Part shown: positions 8,280 through 16,656 of the stretch, one piece after another | Layout: every line of letters begins with the position of its first letter | Position numbering within the stretch: the first letter of the stretch is position 1 | Position numbers and translations under genes: made by a program | NCBI RefSeq assembly: GCF_021533195.1 | Contig: NZ_JAJNKB010000006.1 | Coordinates: forward strand, 124,001 to 188,000 | Source: Portibacter marinus | GTDB lineage: Bacteria > Bacteroidota > Bacteroidia > Chitinophagales > Saprospiraceae | Direction of reading: 5' to 3' | Length of the DNA: 64,000 bases | Notes under the pieces: generated by a model | The model's input: the letters and a program-made list of their open reading frames with translations, nothing else | Told to the model about the DNA's origin: nothing | The model's database searches: none

Positions 8280-9275
8280 ATGAAGCAATTGCGAGTTTGC
8301 AGCCTGGTAGTAATAATGCTGTTGCTGGTCCGAGTGGGATATTCGCAGACTGAAAATCCATTTGATATTCAGAACAGGAAGGAGGTGGTTGTTGACAGCA
8401 CACCTACACCTGATTCTTCTAGCGCCATTATGGAGATCGTTCAGGATACAGTAGAAAAGTCTTTTGTCGAGCAGAGACAGCAAATGCTCATCGATGAAAA
8501 TCCTTTTAATGTATCTCATATTCCCATTAAATCCAAGGATAAAAAGCGTCAACCCATACCTGAATCGGGTGATTCGCAGATAGAAGAAATTACGGAGGCT
8601 GTAAGTGAACAGATTATTGCGAATACACCACTTCAAACCAATAAATTTTTATTTTGGTTTTTTCTTCTACAGCTTTTATTGATTACCAGTATTCTTGGAA
8701 TCAACAGGGAGTTTATTAAAAAAATTAATCGGTCCATCAGTAATGATAATTTTGCGAAACTGGTCAGTAGAGATTATAATGCCGGATATGATGCGCTTTT
8801 TTTTATCCTTTACATTTTATTCATTCTTTCACTGGGAATTTATCTATATCTGGCCATTCGACATTTTTACGAGATAAGTGGATTCGGAAAGTTTGTTTTA
8901 ATCCTCATTTCTGTTCTTGGTATTTATGTATTTCGGCATTTTTTCTTAGGTTTTATGAGTTTTGTTTTTCCGTTTCGAAAAACAATTTCGTATTACAACT
9001 TTATGATTATTCTCTTTAATTGTTTTTTAGGATTATTGCTTATACCTGTCAATGTCTTGTTGGCTTATGCTCCAGAATTTTTTGCGACAATGGCACTCTA
9101 CACAGGTATGTTTTTCATTGTAATCTCCTATCTACTGAGGTTGCTGAGAGGCAGCCTACAAGCATATACTTTGGTAAGAAAGCACGCATTTCATTTTTTT
9201 CTTTATCTTTGCACCTGCGAAATTGCACCTATTTTTATTTTGGTAAAATTTTTAAGTAATTCCTTTAGTATTTAA
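8280..9275 (+). CDS. DUF4271 membrane protein
   Basis: This protein starts with a signal peptide (residues 1-23, ending in VGYSQ), then has an acidic, low-complexity periplasmic part of about 100 residues. A multi-helix membrane domain follows: FWFFLLQLLLITSILG near residue 125, then at least five further hydrophobic segments. The C-terminal part with RGSLQAYTLVRKH and CTCEIAPIFILVKFL matches my memory of DUF4271, a family found in Bacteroidota next to hemD. The ATG at 8280 is preferred over the TTG at 8271. The function is unknown. It directly precedes hemD by 12 bases, probably in one transcript. Confidence 0.75.
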   Translation: MKQLRVCSLVVIMLLLVRVGYSQTENPFDIQNRKEVVVDSTPTPDSSSAIMEIVQDTVEKSFVEQRQQMLIDENPFNVSHIPIKSKDKKRQPIPESGDSQIEEITEAVSEQIIANTPLQTNKFLFWFFLLQLLLITSILGINREFIKKINRSISNDNFAKLVSRDYNAGYDALFFILYILFILSLGIYLYLAIRHFYEISGFGKFVLILISVLGIYVFRHFFLGFMSFVFPFRKTISYYNFMIILFNCFLGLLLIPVNVLLAYAPEFFATMALYTGMFFIVISYLLRLLRGSLQAYTLVRKHAFHFFLYLCTCEIAPIFILVKFLSNSFSI

Positions 9276-9287
9276 AAATTATAAGAT

Positions 9288-10079
9288 TTGAGAGCACAGG
9301 ATACATCAGCTGACACAAAAGCTAATACCCAATACAAACCGATTAAAACCATTCTAGTTTCTCAGCCAAAACCGGAAAGGTCTCCGTATTATAAGCTAGA
9401 ACAAAAATATGGCATACAAATAGATTGGAGACCCTTTATCCACGTAGAAGGGGTCACAGAAAAAGAATTCAGAAAAAACAGAATTCGACCCGATGAATAC
9501 ACTGCGGTTATTTTTACAAGCAAAAACGCAATTGAGCACTTCTTCAGACTTTGTGAAGAAATGAGAATAAAAATGGATCAAAACACAAAGTATTTTTGCT
9601 TGTCTGAAGCCATTGCCAATTATCTTCAGAAGTTTATCGTGTACCGAAAAAGAAAAGTTTTTGTTGGTGTCCGGAAAATCAAAGACCTACATTCCTATTT
9701 CAATAAGCACAAAGACAAAGAGAGATTTTTTCTACCCAACTCAAACCTTGGTAGCCAGGATGTGGTAGAATATCTCGATGAAAACAAAGTGAATTATACT
9801 TCTGCCATGATGTACAGAACGGTTGCAAGCGATCTTTCAGATCTGGATGATGTGACTTATGATGTACTGGTATTTTTTAGCCCACTTGGGATACACTCTC
9901 TCTACGAAAATTTTCCTCATTTTAAACAAAATGAGACCAGACTTGCAGTCTTTGGAAGCAGCACTTCTAAGGCTGTGGAAGATAGAGGTCTGACCATCAA
10001 CATTCACGCACCTTCTCCTGAGTCGCCATCCATGACCATGGCTCTTGAGAACTACCTAAAGAAATCCAACCCACTTTAG
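9288..10079 (+). CDS. hemD: Uroporphyrinogen-III synthase
   Basis: HemD closes and isomerises hydroxymethylbilane to uroporphyrinogen III in haem and corrin biosynthesis. The sequence is divergent, as is usual for the family, but shows the expected two-lobe layout: KTILVSQPKPE and FTSKNAIEHFF in the first lobe, then VLVFFSPLGIHSL and AVFGSSTSKAVEDRGL towards the C-terminus. The start must be TTG: the upstream in-frame stop ends at 9284 and the next in-frame ATG lies far inside the conserved core. The gene follows the DUF4271 gene by 12 bases. Confidence 0.85.
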   Translation: MRAQDTSADTKANTQYKPIKTILVSQPKPERSPYYKLEQKYGIQIDWRPFIHVEGVTEKEFRKNRIRPDEYTAVIFTSKNAIEHFFRLCEEMRIKMDQNTKYFCLSEAIANYLQKFIVYRKRKVFVGVRKIKDLHSYFNKHKDKERFFLPNSNLGSQDVVEYLDENKVNYTSAMMYRTVASDLSDLDDVTYDVLVFFSPLGIHSLYENFPHFKQNETRLAVFGSSTSKAVEDRGLTINIHAPSPESPSMTMALENYLKKSNPL

Positions 10080-10239
10080 TAGTAGGACGTTGCAGGTGGA
10101 TTTATTTTGAAATTTTACGCTGCCCTAGCCAGTACATGTTATTATTGTAATTCAGCTTTGTAGATCCATTACCCTAAGTCCCCCTATCAGAAGTCAAAGT
10201 CGGTGGTAAACTTAATTGGTTGACGAATGTTTCCTTGGA

Positions 10240-10857
10240 ATGGATGAACTTGTTGATAAGATTAAATTCAATCTAAAACAACCGCTTCCTGGTCCTGTGG
10301 TTCAGTACCAAATGGCACCAAGTGGACGAAAGCAGTATGCAGAAACAGTAGATACTTACACGCCAGCAGCCGTCTTGAGCCTGATTTATCCAAAACAGCA
10401 AGAATGGCACATGGTGTTTATTCAGCGAACAGCTCATTTAAAAGATAAACACAGTTCGCAAATTGCTTTTCCAGGAGGTAGGGTAGAAACTCGAGATAAA
10501 GATATTGTGGACGCGGCATTGAGAGAAGCAGAGGAGGAAATCGGAATTAATCGCTCACATGTGCAAGTGTTGGGTGAGTTGACTCCCCTTAAAGTTCCTG
10601 TAAGTAGGTTTGAAGTATTTCCAGTTCTGGCGTATGCTAATTCCGAACTTAATTTTACCAGACAAGTTTCTGAAGTAGAGCGGATCATTGAGGTCCCATT
10701 GGAAACATTGACTGATCATAGTTTCAGAGCTCAACAGGAAATTCAGTTATCTAATGGTATGGTGTTAAAAGATGTTCCCATATTCAAATATAAAAATCAC
10801 ACCATTTGGGGAGCCACATCGATGATGCTTAATGAAATTATTGAAATATTGACTTAA
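10240..10857 (+). CDS. NUDIX hydrolase, CoA pyrophosphatase type
   Basis: A 205-residue NUDIX hydrolase. The NUDIX box is clear: GGRVETRDKD followed by ALREAEEEIGI (about residues 85-110), including the REAEEE metal-binding core. The preceding segment QRTAHLKDKHSSQIAFPGG resembles the CoA-specific extension (heLxxHxGQxxFPGG) of NudL/NUDT7-type enzymes, so cleavage of CoA or acyl-CoA to 4'-phosphopantetheine and 3',5'-ADP is likely. The ATG at 10240 is favoured over the TTG at 10216. The following gene starts 9 bases after the stop. Confidence 0.82.
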   Translation: MDELVDKIKFNLKQPLPGPVVQYQMAPSGRKQYAETVDTYTPAAVLSLIYPKQQEWHMVFIQRTAHLKDKHSSQIAFPGGRVETRDKDIVDAALREAEEEIGINRSHVQVLGELTPLKVPVSRFEVFPVLAYANSELNFTRQVSEVERIIEVPLETLTDHSFRAQQEIQLSNGMVLKDVPIFKYKNHTIWGATSMMLNEIIEILT

Positions 10858-10866
10858 ATTTAAGAC

Positions 10867-12018
10867 ATGACTAAGTTATTGATATCTATTTTATTTTCTT
10901 CCGGAATTTTATTGGCTTGTTTTTCGAAGATCAACCCACCGAGTAAGGTTTTTGGACCTGATTATGAGGGTAATTTGCCATTAGACACTTTACAATTGCC
11001 AGAAGGTTTTAAAATTGATGTTTACGCTGAAGGTGTCACTAATGCGAGGTCCATGGCTTACAGTCCAGATGGCACACTGTATGTTAGTACCAGAAATGAA
11101 GGAAATGTTTATGCACTGAAGGATACAGATGGTGATTATAAGGTCGATAGCAAGACTACTATTTTAGAAGATCTGACACTACCTAATGGCGTTGCGTTGA
11201 GAAATGGCGATCTTTATATAGCTGAAGTTAATAGAATATTAAGGGTAAAAGACATTGCTAACAATATTAAAGAAGGTGTAGATTTCGAAGTGATCAATGA
11301 AGAATATCCTGATAAAAAACATCATGGGTGGAAATACATTGCATTCGGTCCTGATGATAAGCTATATGTTCCAGTTGGTGCACCGTGTAATATTTGTGAG
11401 TCAGAAGAGGATATATTTAATACCATTACCAGAATGGATCCAGATGGTAGTAATATGGAAATTGTACATTCTGGAATCAGAAATACAGTGGGATTTGACT
11501 GGCACCCTGTGACCGGGGATCTGTATTTTACGGACAATGGTCGGGATTGGATGGGCGATGATCAGCCTGAATGTGAACTGAATAGAGCAACGGAAGCAGG
11601 TATGCATTTTGGCTATCCTTACTGTCACCAGGGTAATCTTCTTGACCCAAAATTAGGGGAAGGCAAGTCCTGTGATGATTATATTGCTCCGGTGTTAAAG
11701 CTGGGTCCACATACAGCTCCACTTGGAATTGAATTTTATACTGGAGAAATGTTTCCATCTGAATATAAGAATCAAGCCTTTATAGCACGCCATGGTTCGT
11801 GGAATAGAGAGAAAAAGATCGGATATGATGTGATTTTAGTCGAGTTCGATGCAAATAATAATGCGGTGCGATATACACCATTTATCACAGGGTGGTTGAA
11901 CAATGAAAATGACAAAGTGTGGGGTAGGCCTGTAGATATCGAGCAGTTGCCAGATGGGTCTATTCTGATATCTGACGATTATGCTGATGCGATCTATCGG
12001 GTATATTATGAAGGATAA
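10867..12018 (+). CDS. PQQ-type sugar/sorbosone dehydrogenase, lipoprotein
   Basis: A beta-propeller enzyme related to soluble glucose dehydrogenase and L-sorbosone dehydrogenase. The N-terminus has a lipoprotein signal (SGILLAC, Cys near residue 18), so it is probably anchored in the outer membrane facing the periplasm or outside. Propeller elements are LPEGFKIDVYAEGV, NARSMAYSPDGTLYVST and TLPNGVALRNGDLYIAE. HHGWKYIAFGPDDKLYV contains a His pair that fits the active-site region of this fold. A C-terminal LPDGSILISDD blade closes the propeller. Proteins like this oxidise sugars or related alcohols with PQQ. No PQQ synthesis gene is seen here, so the cofactor is unproven. Confidence 0.8.
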   Translation: MTKLLISILFSSGILLACFSKINPPSKVFGPDYEGNLPLDTLQLPEGFKIDVYAEGVTNARSMAYSPDGTLYVSTRNEGNVYALKDTDGDYKVDSKTTILEDLTLPNGVALRNGDLYIAEVNRILRVKDIANNIKEGVDFEVINEEYPDKKHHGWKYIAFGPDDKLYVPVGAPCNICESEEDIFNTITRMDPDGSNMEIVHSGIRNTVGFDWHPVTGDLYFTDNGRDWMGDDQPECELNRATEAGMHFGYPYCHQGNLLDPKLGEGKSCDDYIAPVLKLGPHTAPLGIEFYTGEMFPSEYKNQAFIARHGSWNREKKIGYDVILVEFDANNNAVRYTPFITGWLNNENDKVWGRPVDIEQLPDGSILISDDYADAIYRVYYEG

Positions 12019-12023
12019 TTATT

Positions 12024-12716
12024 TTGAAAGAGCAGATTAAAGTAATTGCTTTCGATGCGGATGATACGCTGTGGGAAAATGAAACCTATTTCCGTAATTC
12101 AGAAGAAAAATTCGCCATGTTATTGAGTGATTTCATGCCACCGCATGATGTCAATAGAGCTTTGCTAAGGGTCGAAATAAGTAATATTCCCTCATTAGGT
12201 TATGGCGTCAAAAGTTTTATCATTTCCATGATCGAAGCAGCGATGGAAATTAGTGACGGAAGACTCCATACAGATGACATCCAAAGAATTATACAGATCG
12301 GAAAGGATCAGTTGGCAAAGCCTGTTCATTTAATAGATGGAGTACAAGAAGTCTTAAATAGACTTCAGCGCAAGTACAGGTTGGTAATGGCTACAAAGGG
12401 GGATCTGAAAGAACAGGAGTCTAAACTCATTAAATCAGGACTGGAAGCTTACTTTCATCATATCGAAATACTATCTGAGAAAAAAGAGGCCAATTATAAG
12501 AAGTTAATTAGCCACCTTGACGTAAAACCAGATCAATTTCTGATGATTGGCAATTCCTTAAAGTCTGATATTATTCCTGTGTTAGAATTGGGAGCCTATG
12601 CTGTGCATGTTCCATTTCACACCACCTGGGAGTATGAAAAGGTGGAGTCCAAGATAGAGCATGAAAAGTTTTCTCATATTGAAGACATCAAAGAACTCTT
12701 GGAAATCCTTTTATGA
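12024..12716 (+). CDS. HAD-superfamily hydrolase
   Basis: A 230-residue haloacid dehalogenase-type phosphatase. Motif I is FDADDTLW at the extreme N-terminus (nucleophile Asp near residue 10), motif II is the Thr in VMATKGD, motif III is a Lys in the KKEANYKKL segment, and motif IV is MIGNSLKSDIIP. The helical cap between motifs I and II is about 90 residues. Only TTG at 12024 can serve as start, because an in-frame TGA ends at 12011 and motif I follows directly. It starts 5 bases after the dehydrogenase stop. The substrate is unknown. Confidence 0.85.
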   Translation: MKEQIKVIAFDADDTLWENETYFRNSEEKFAMLLSDFMPPHDVNRALLRVEISNIPSLGYGVKSFIISMIEAAMEISDGRLHTDDIQRIIQIGKDQLAKPVHLIDGVQEVLNRLQRKYRLVMATKGDLKEQESKLIKSGLEAYFHHIEILSEKKEANYKKLISHLDVKPDQFLMIGNSLKSDIIPVLELGAYAVHVPFHTTWEYEKVESKIEHEKFSHIEDIKELLEILL

Positions 12717-13351
12717 ACTACGAAGTCATTGATATAGAGAACTGGCATAGAAAGGAGCAATATGAATTCTTTGTGCAGTTTGATGAGCCATTCACAGGAG
12801 TCGTGGTAGAGGTCAATGTTTCCAGGATATATGTTGATGCTAAGCGTAATGGATTGTCTTTCTTTCAATTGTATCTTCACCGATGTCTTCAGGCGGTCAA
12901 TCAAACCAATGCATTCCGATTAAGGGTGGTCAATCAGGAAGTGAGATTATACCAAGAAGTTCACGTATCTGCAGTAATTTTGAGAACGGATCAATCCTTT
13001 GGGTTTAGTTTTATACCCTACTCGGAAGATTTTCATACGTTTTCTACTCATGTTGACGCAGAGAAAGCGAGGATTTCTCTCGATCGAAGATTGTTTCCTC
13101 CTGAGAATCCTGCAAATGTAATTCATTTTTCAGCCATGCCCTGGATAAAATTTACAGGTCTTTCCCACGCCAGAAAGTACAATTCAGGAGATAGTTGTCC
13201 TAAAATTTCAGTGGGTAAGGTCTATGAAATTCACGGGGAGAAATGGATGCCGGTTTCTGTACATGTTCATCATGCTTTAGCAGATGGAAAGGATATTGGA
13301 GAATTCCTCGAGCACTACCAGAATTTGTTGAATGAAGGCTTAAAAGATTGA
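12713..13351 (+). CDS. Chloramphenicol acetyltransferase-like protein
   Basis: The 212-residue protein has the size and fold signature of type-A chloramphenicol acetyltransferases. The catalytic motif HHALADG near residue 182 corresponds to HHAVCDG of CAT, with the same catalytic His and structural Asp. FFVQFDEPF near the N-terminus and PWIKFTGLSHAR also match the CAT layout. Many chromosomal Bacteroidota members acetylate unknown substrates and do not confer resistance, so an antibiotic role is not assumed. The ATG overlaps the HAD gene stop by four bases (ATGA). Confidence 0.8.
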   Translation: MNYEVIDIENWHRKEQYEFFVQFDEPFTGVVVEVNVSRIYVDAKRNGLSFFQLYLHRCLQAVNQTNAFRLRVVNQEVRLYQEVHVSAVILRTDQSFGFSFIPYSEDFHTFSTHVDAEKARISLDRRLFPPENPANVIHFSAMPWIKFTGLSHARKYNSGDSCPKISVGKVYEIHGEKWMPVSVHVHHALADGKDIGEFLEHYQNLLNEGLKD

Positions 13352-13352
13352 A

Positions 13353-14603
13353 TTAGCTTTCTTCCTTTTGATCTAATATCAGCAGCCTTACCGTTTCAAT
13401 CTTGGTTTCACTTACCTCTTCGAAGATAAATTTGTATTGGTCTATCTGCAGCTCATTACCTTGTTCTGGTATGGTACCGGAGGTGGTCACCAAATAACCT
13501 GAAAGGGTATGGTATTCACCTTCTGGAAGATTAATATTTTCATATTTATAATTGATATGACTGATCTCAAGCCTACCTGAAAATCGAAATTCCTTTTCAC
13601 TTATTTTGATGTCTACATAATCTTCAGAATCGTGTTCATCTTCAATTTCTCCAAAGATTTCTTCTAAAATATCTTCTAATGTGATAATGCCGGCTGTACC
13701 TCCGAACTCATCTACAACACAAGCAATATTGGTATCACTATTAATGAATTTAGACATCATATCTTTTGCACTCATAGCCTCTGGAACGTACATGATTTTT
13801 AGGATGAGATGTTTAATCTGCTTTGGGTTGTCAAGCATCTGCTGGTGATGTAAATATCCAACAATATTTTCGATGTCTCCATCTATGACCACCAGTCGAG
13901 AGTGCCTGCTTTCAATAAAGGCTTTGACAACTTCTTCAGGCTTAGCCTTGCGATCAATATGAATGATTTCATTTCTAGGCACCATACAGTCTCGAACTTT
14001 GACTTGTCTTAGATTTAAAGCATTCTTAAACATATCTGCCTCCATCTCCTCGTTGTCGTCCGAAAAGCTTTCTTCCACATATGATTCCAAATCCAACCTG
14101 GTTAAAGCCTGATCTACCTCTTCATTAGGCATTCTAATGATATACTTCAGGATAAAATTTGAAATACCGGTCATAAACCAAGTAGGAATAATCAGAAGAT
14201 ATTTGAAAAAGGCAAGTGGGAATGTCATTCCATAAATCATTTCATTAGAATATACCCTAAACATGGTCTTCGGAATAAATTCCCCAAAAAGCAATACCAC
14301 AAGCGTTATGATCAAGGTGGTACTGACCAGGAAAACCAAGCCCTCGCCAACCCAGTTAGACAACTGAGGACGAAGTAGTTCAGTAACTAAAATAGAGAAT
14401 ATGACCAATGCTATATTGTTTCCTACCAGCATGGTACTTAGAAAGTTTCTCGGATCGTTATAAAATCCAGCCAGTATCTTTCCCCTGCGTGTTCCTTTGT
14501 TTTTTTGTACTTCTATACCCAACTTATTGGCCGAAACATAGGCAATTTCAGAGCCTGAAAAGAATGCGGAAAGGATCAGTGCAATAATGATGTAAATAAT
14601 CAT
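13353..14603 (-). CDS. CNNM/CorC-type membrane protein with CBS pair
   Basis: The 416-residue protein has an N-terminal DUF21 membrane domain (about residues 1-180, including FFSGSEIAYVSANK and the helix pair around LSTMLVGNNIALVIFS), a CBS-domain pair (about 195-315, with VPRNEIIHID and DEFGGTAGIITLEDILEEIFG), and a C-terminal CorC/HlyC domain (about 325-410). The family, older name haemolysin-like, is linked to Mg2+ or other divalent cation transport. A paralogue, gldE, lies at 22.7-24.1 kb. Its ATG overlaps the end of the nucleotidyltransferase gene by four bases, so it is the last gene of the minus-strand operon starting at 16455. Confidence 0.88.
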   Translation of the reverse strand: MIIYIIIALILSAFFSGSEIAYVSANKLGIEVQKNKGTRRGKILAGFYNDPRNFLSTMLVGNNIALVIFSILVTELLRPQLSNWVGEGLVFLVSTTLIITLVVLLFGEFIPKTMFRVYSNEMIYGMTFPLAFFKYLLIIPTWFMTGISNFILKYIIRMPNEEVDQALTRLDLESYVEESFSDDNEEMEADMFKNALNLRQVKVRDCMVPRNEIIHIDRKAKPEEVVKAFIESRHSRLVVIDGDIENIVGYLHHQQMLDNPKQIKHLILKIMYVPEAMSAKDMMSKFINSDTNIACVVDEFGGTAGIITLEDILEEIFGEIEDEHDSEDYVDIKISEKEFRFSGRLEISHINYKYENINLPEGEYHTLSGYLVTTSGTIPEQGNELQIDQYKFIFEEVSETKIETVRLLILDQKEES

Positions 14604-15178
14604 AACACAAATTTAGCATATTCTTCGGGAGTATCTATATCTTTAAAGTAAGCGGGATCTTGTGTTTCATAAGTCACTAATTTAGCCGTATTGGCCTTGA
14701 TGACCGATTGACAACCATTCATGTCCTCACATTCCATGATGGCCTGAAACAAGCTGCCTGGAAAAATAGTGGGATTACCCGGTTTATTTCCATTCATAGG
14801 TCTTAAAATCGTATCGTCTTGATAGGAATCAATCATGGCATCCAAATGTTTATGATCGATCAGAGGCATATCACAAAGGCAAATCATAACGGCATTTGTA
14901 GAAGGATTAAGCAGTTGCATTCCTACTTTAATGCTGGTGGTTTGCCCATCAAGGTGATTTCCATTGACAGCCAGTTTTAAGCGACTTGATTTGCAAAGAT
15001 CCATCATGACTTTGTAATCATGGCCAAGTACCACAACGAGTTCATCAAGTTGAGACTGTTCTAGTGCTTTGACAAGATTGACAAATAAAGGCTGCCCGTT
15101 GATTGGGAGTAAAAGTTTGTTTTCCTCACCCATTCTTTTGCTGTTTCCCGCTGCCAATAATATACCGCTGATCATCAT
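14600..15178 (-). CDS. MobA/MocA-like nucleotidyltransferase
   Basis: A small nucleotidyltransferase of the MobA-like family. The nucleotide-binding loop GILLAAGNSKRMGEENK is at residues 5-21, with the metal-binding MICLCDMPLID segment near residue 100 and a NKPGNPTIFP motif further on. This pattern fits enzymes that attach CMP or GMP to molybdopterin, MocA (CTP) in particular. The start is placed at the ATG at 15178, because the conserved core begins there; a longer frame to 15286 would run into the preceding gene. Together with the XdhC gene and the MoaD-like gene nearby it suggests maturation of a molybdenum hydroxylase, though none is in the window. Confidence 0.78.
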   Translation of the reverse strand: MMISGILLAAGNSKRMGEENKLLLPINGQPLFVNLVKALEQSQLDELVVVLGHDYKVMMDLCKSSRLKLAVNGNHLDGQTTSIKVGMQLLNPSTNAVMICLCDMPLIDHKHLDAMIDSYQDDTILRPMNGNKPGNPTIFPGSLFQAIMECEDMNGCQSVIKANTAKLVTYETQDPAYFKDIDTPEEYAKFVL

Positions 15179-15185
15179 CCAATAT

Positions 15186-16202
15186 TTAGAAACTAATATA
15201 ATTGACTTTCGTAAGATTGGTGGTAAGGCATTGCCAGGTTTTACCTTTATCGTCACTACAATATACATTTCCATTGGTGGTGCCAAAAGCCATAAAACGA
15301 CCCTTTTTTACAAGACCATTCCTAAGTACTATTCCATAAAATGGGGTTTTGGGTAAGCCATTACTGGTGTCTTCCCAACTTATTCCGCTATCTCTGGTAC
15401 GAAGCACCTGGAGTCTTCTGTTGGTAGGAATTCTGGATGTTTCATTTTCGACAGGGATGATCCATGCTTCATCGGGTTCTTGGTCGTCAATGGCGATACA
15501 AAATCCATATTGTTTGCTCAACTCATCCCATTGTGCTCCACCATTGGTAGATCGATAAACGCCACAATGATTTTGTTGCCAAAGCACATTTGTATGTTTA
15601 GGATGCATAAGCACTTGATGTGGATCGTAACCTGCTACTGGTTTAGGATTAGGCAGATATTCAGCTCGCATGCCGTCGTTCATGATTTCCCAGGTTAGAC
15701 CCGAATCCATGGTTTTAAAAATGCCCGCGCAACTAACAGAAACGTAAATGCAATCGTTATTTTCAGGATGAACGATAATGGAGTGGATAAAGGGCAAATC
15801 TTTGCCGGCACCAAACCAGTGTTGGCCATTTATTCTTGTAGGATGATTCCAAAGGCCCTCCACTATTTTCCACGATTCTCCCAGATCATCACTTCTGAAT
15901 AATGCTCCGGGCTCAGTTGCTATCCATAGTCTGTTGGGATACTTTTCTCCACCCTCTTTGATGTGCCAAATTTGTCTCAAGTTGGCGGCTTGTCCACTGA
16001 CGGTTTTCGAGCCTTGTGGAAATACTGGAGCAGAGACAGGAATCCCACTTCGAAACAGCTTAGCGCCCCAATGTTTGTGAGCGATGGCGACAAAATCATT
16101 ATGAAATGCGGTAACATTAAGTCCGGGGTATTGGCAACTCATTTCTATGCCATTTTCATAAGTAACCAAGCCTTTTGAAGTACCAATGCGTATTTTAACC
16201 AC
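15186..16202 (-). CDS. BNR/sialidase-like beta-propeller protein
   Basis: A protein of about 338 residues composed of repeated BNR (Asp-box) motifs: SDDLGESWKIV, TMDSGLTWEIM, STNGGAQWDEL, TRDSGISWEDT and SDDKGKTWQCL. Such repeats build a six-bladed propeller as in sialidases and photosynthesis-assembly proteins. There is no signal peptide, so it is probably cytoplasmic. Sialidase catalytic residues are not apparent, so I do not call it a glycosidase. I place the start at GTG 16202, giving VKIRIGTSKGL; the longer frame from 16235 overlaps the MoaD-like gene heavily. The GTG overlaps the MoaD-like stop, indicating coupling, and the stop is 7 bases before the MobA-like start. Confidence 0.75.
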   Translation of the reverse strand: MVKIRIGTSKGLVTYENGIEMSCQYPGLNVTAFHNDFVAIAHKHWGAKLFRSGIPVSAPVFPQGSKTVSGQAANLRQIWHIKEGGEKYPNRLWIATEPGALFRSDDLGESWKIVEGLWNHPTRINGQHWFGAGKDLPFIHSIIVHPENNDCIYVSVSCAGIFKTMDSGLTWEIMNDGMRAEYLPNPKPVAGYDPHQVLMHPKHTNVLWQQNHCGVYRSTNGGAQWDELSKQYGFCIAIDDQEPDEAWIIPVENETSRIPTNRRLQVLRTRDSGISWEDTSNGLPKTPFYGIVLRNGLVKKGRFMAFGTTNGNVYCSDDKGKTWQCLTTNLTKVNYISF

Positions 16203-16455
16203 CAGACAACGCTTGAAAAACAAAAAGATCATCACCTGGAGTTATTTCGGAATGAAGATTCCCCATTTCCTCACCGATGAAAATGTTGACATGCTTGCGT
16301 AGATTTCCACTGTCATCTAAAAGAAAAGACTTCATTCCCGGATATTGTATCTCGACTGATTCTAAAACCTCAGGTATAGTGGAGGCATCCACTTCTATGG
16401 TTTTGAGATTAGGGAAAAATCTCGAAAGTGCAGATGTGAAATGAACTTTAATCAT
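16195..16455 (-). CDS. MoaD/ThiS-family beta-grasp protein with C-terminal Gly-Gly
   Basis: An 86-residue ubiquitin-like sulfur carrier protein. It begins MIKVHFTSAL and ends in FVFQALSGG, so the C-terminal Gly-Gly needed for adenylation and thiocarboxylate formation is intact. In MoaD the same end donates sulfur to precursor Z to form molybdopterin. No MoaE (large subunit), MoeB-type activating enzyme or molybdenum cofactor synthesis gene lies nearby. It heads the minus-strand operon and overlaps the following beta-propeller gene by about 8 bases. Function as a molybdopterin synthase subunit is possible but unproven; a dedicated protein-modifying or carrier role is an alternative. Confidence 0.82.
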   Translation of the reverse strand: MIKVHFTSALSRFFPNLKTIEVDASTIPEVLESVEIQYPGMKSFLLDDSGNLRKHVNIFIGEEMGNLHSEITPGDDLFVFQALSGG

Positions 16456-16656
16456 GTCATGTAAAGATAGTGAATTTGTTGATTTGTAGGCTTTCAGGTG
16501 GTTAATGCTTTTAAATCAGATTTGGATGTATTGATCAGAAAGCAGAATGGAATACTAAGAACAAAAGCATGTCAAAGATGAAATTAAAAAGCTATTTTTA
16601 AACATGTTCATTTCCTTTGATACTACAAGAATTTATTAATTCAAAAGACAGCAAAA

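Noticed and set aside
12713-13351. Chloramphenicol resistance gene
   Set aside because: The fold and HHALADG motif fit, but the chromosomal setting gives no sign of a resistance cassette, so only an acetyltransferase-like call is made.
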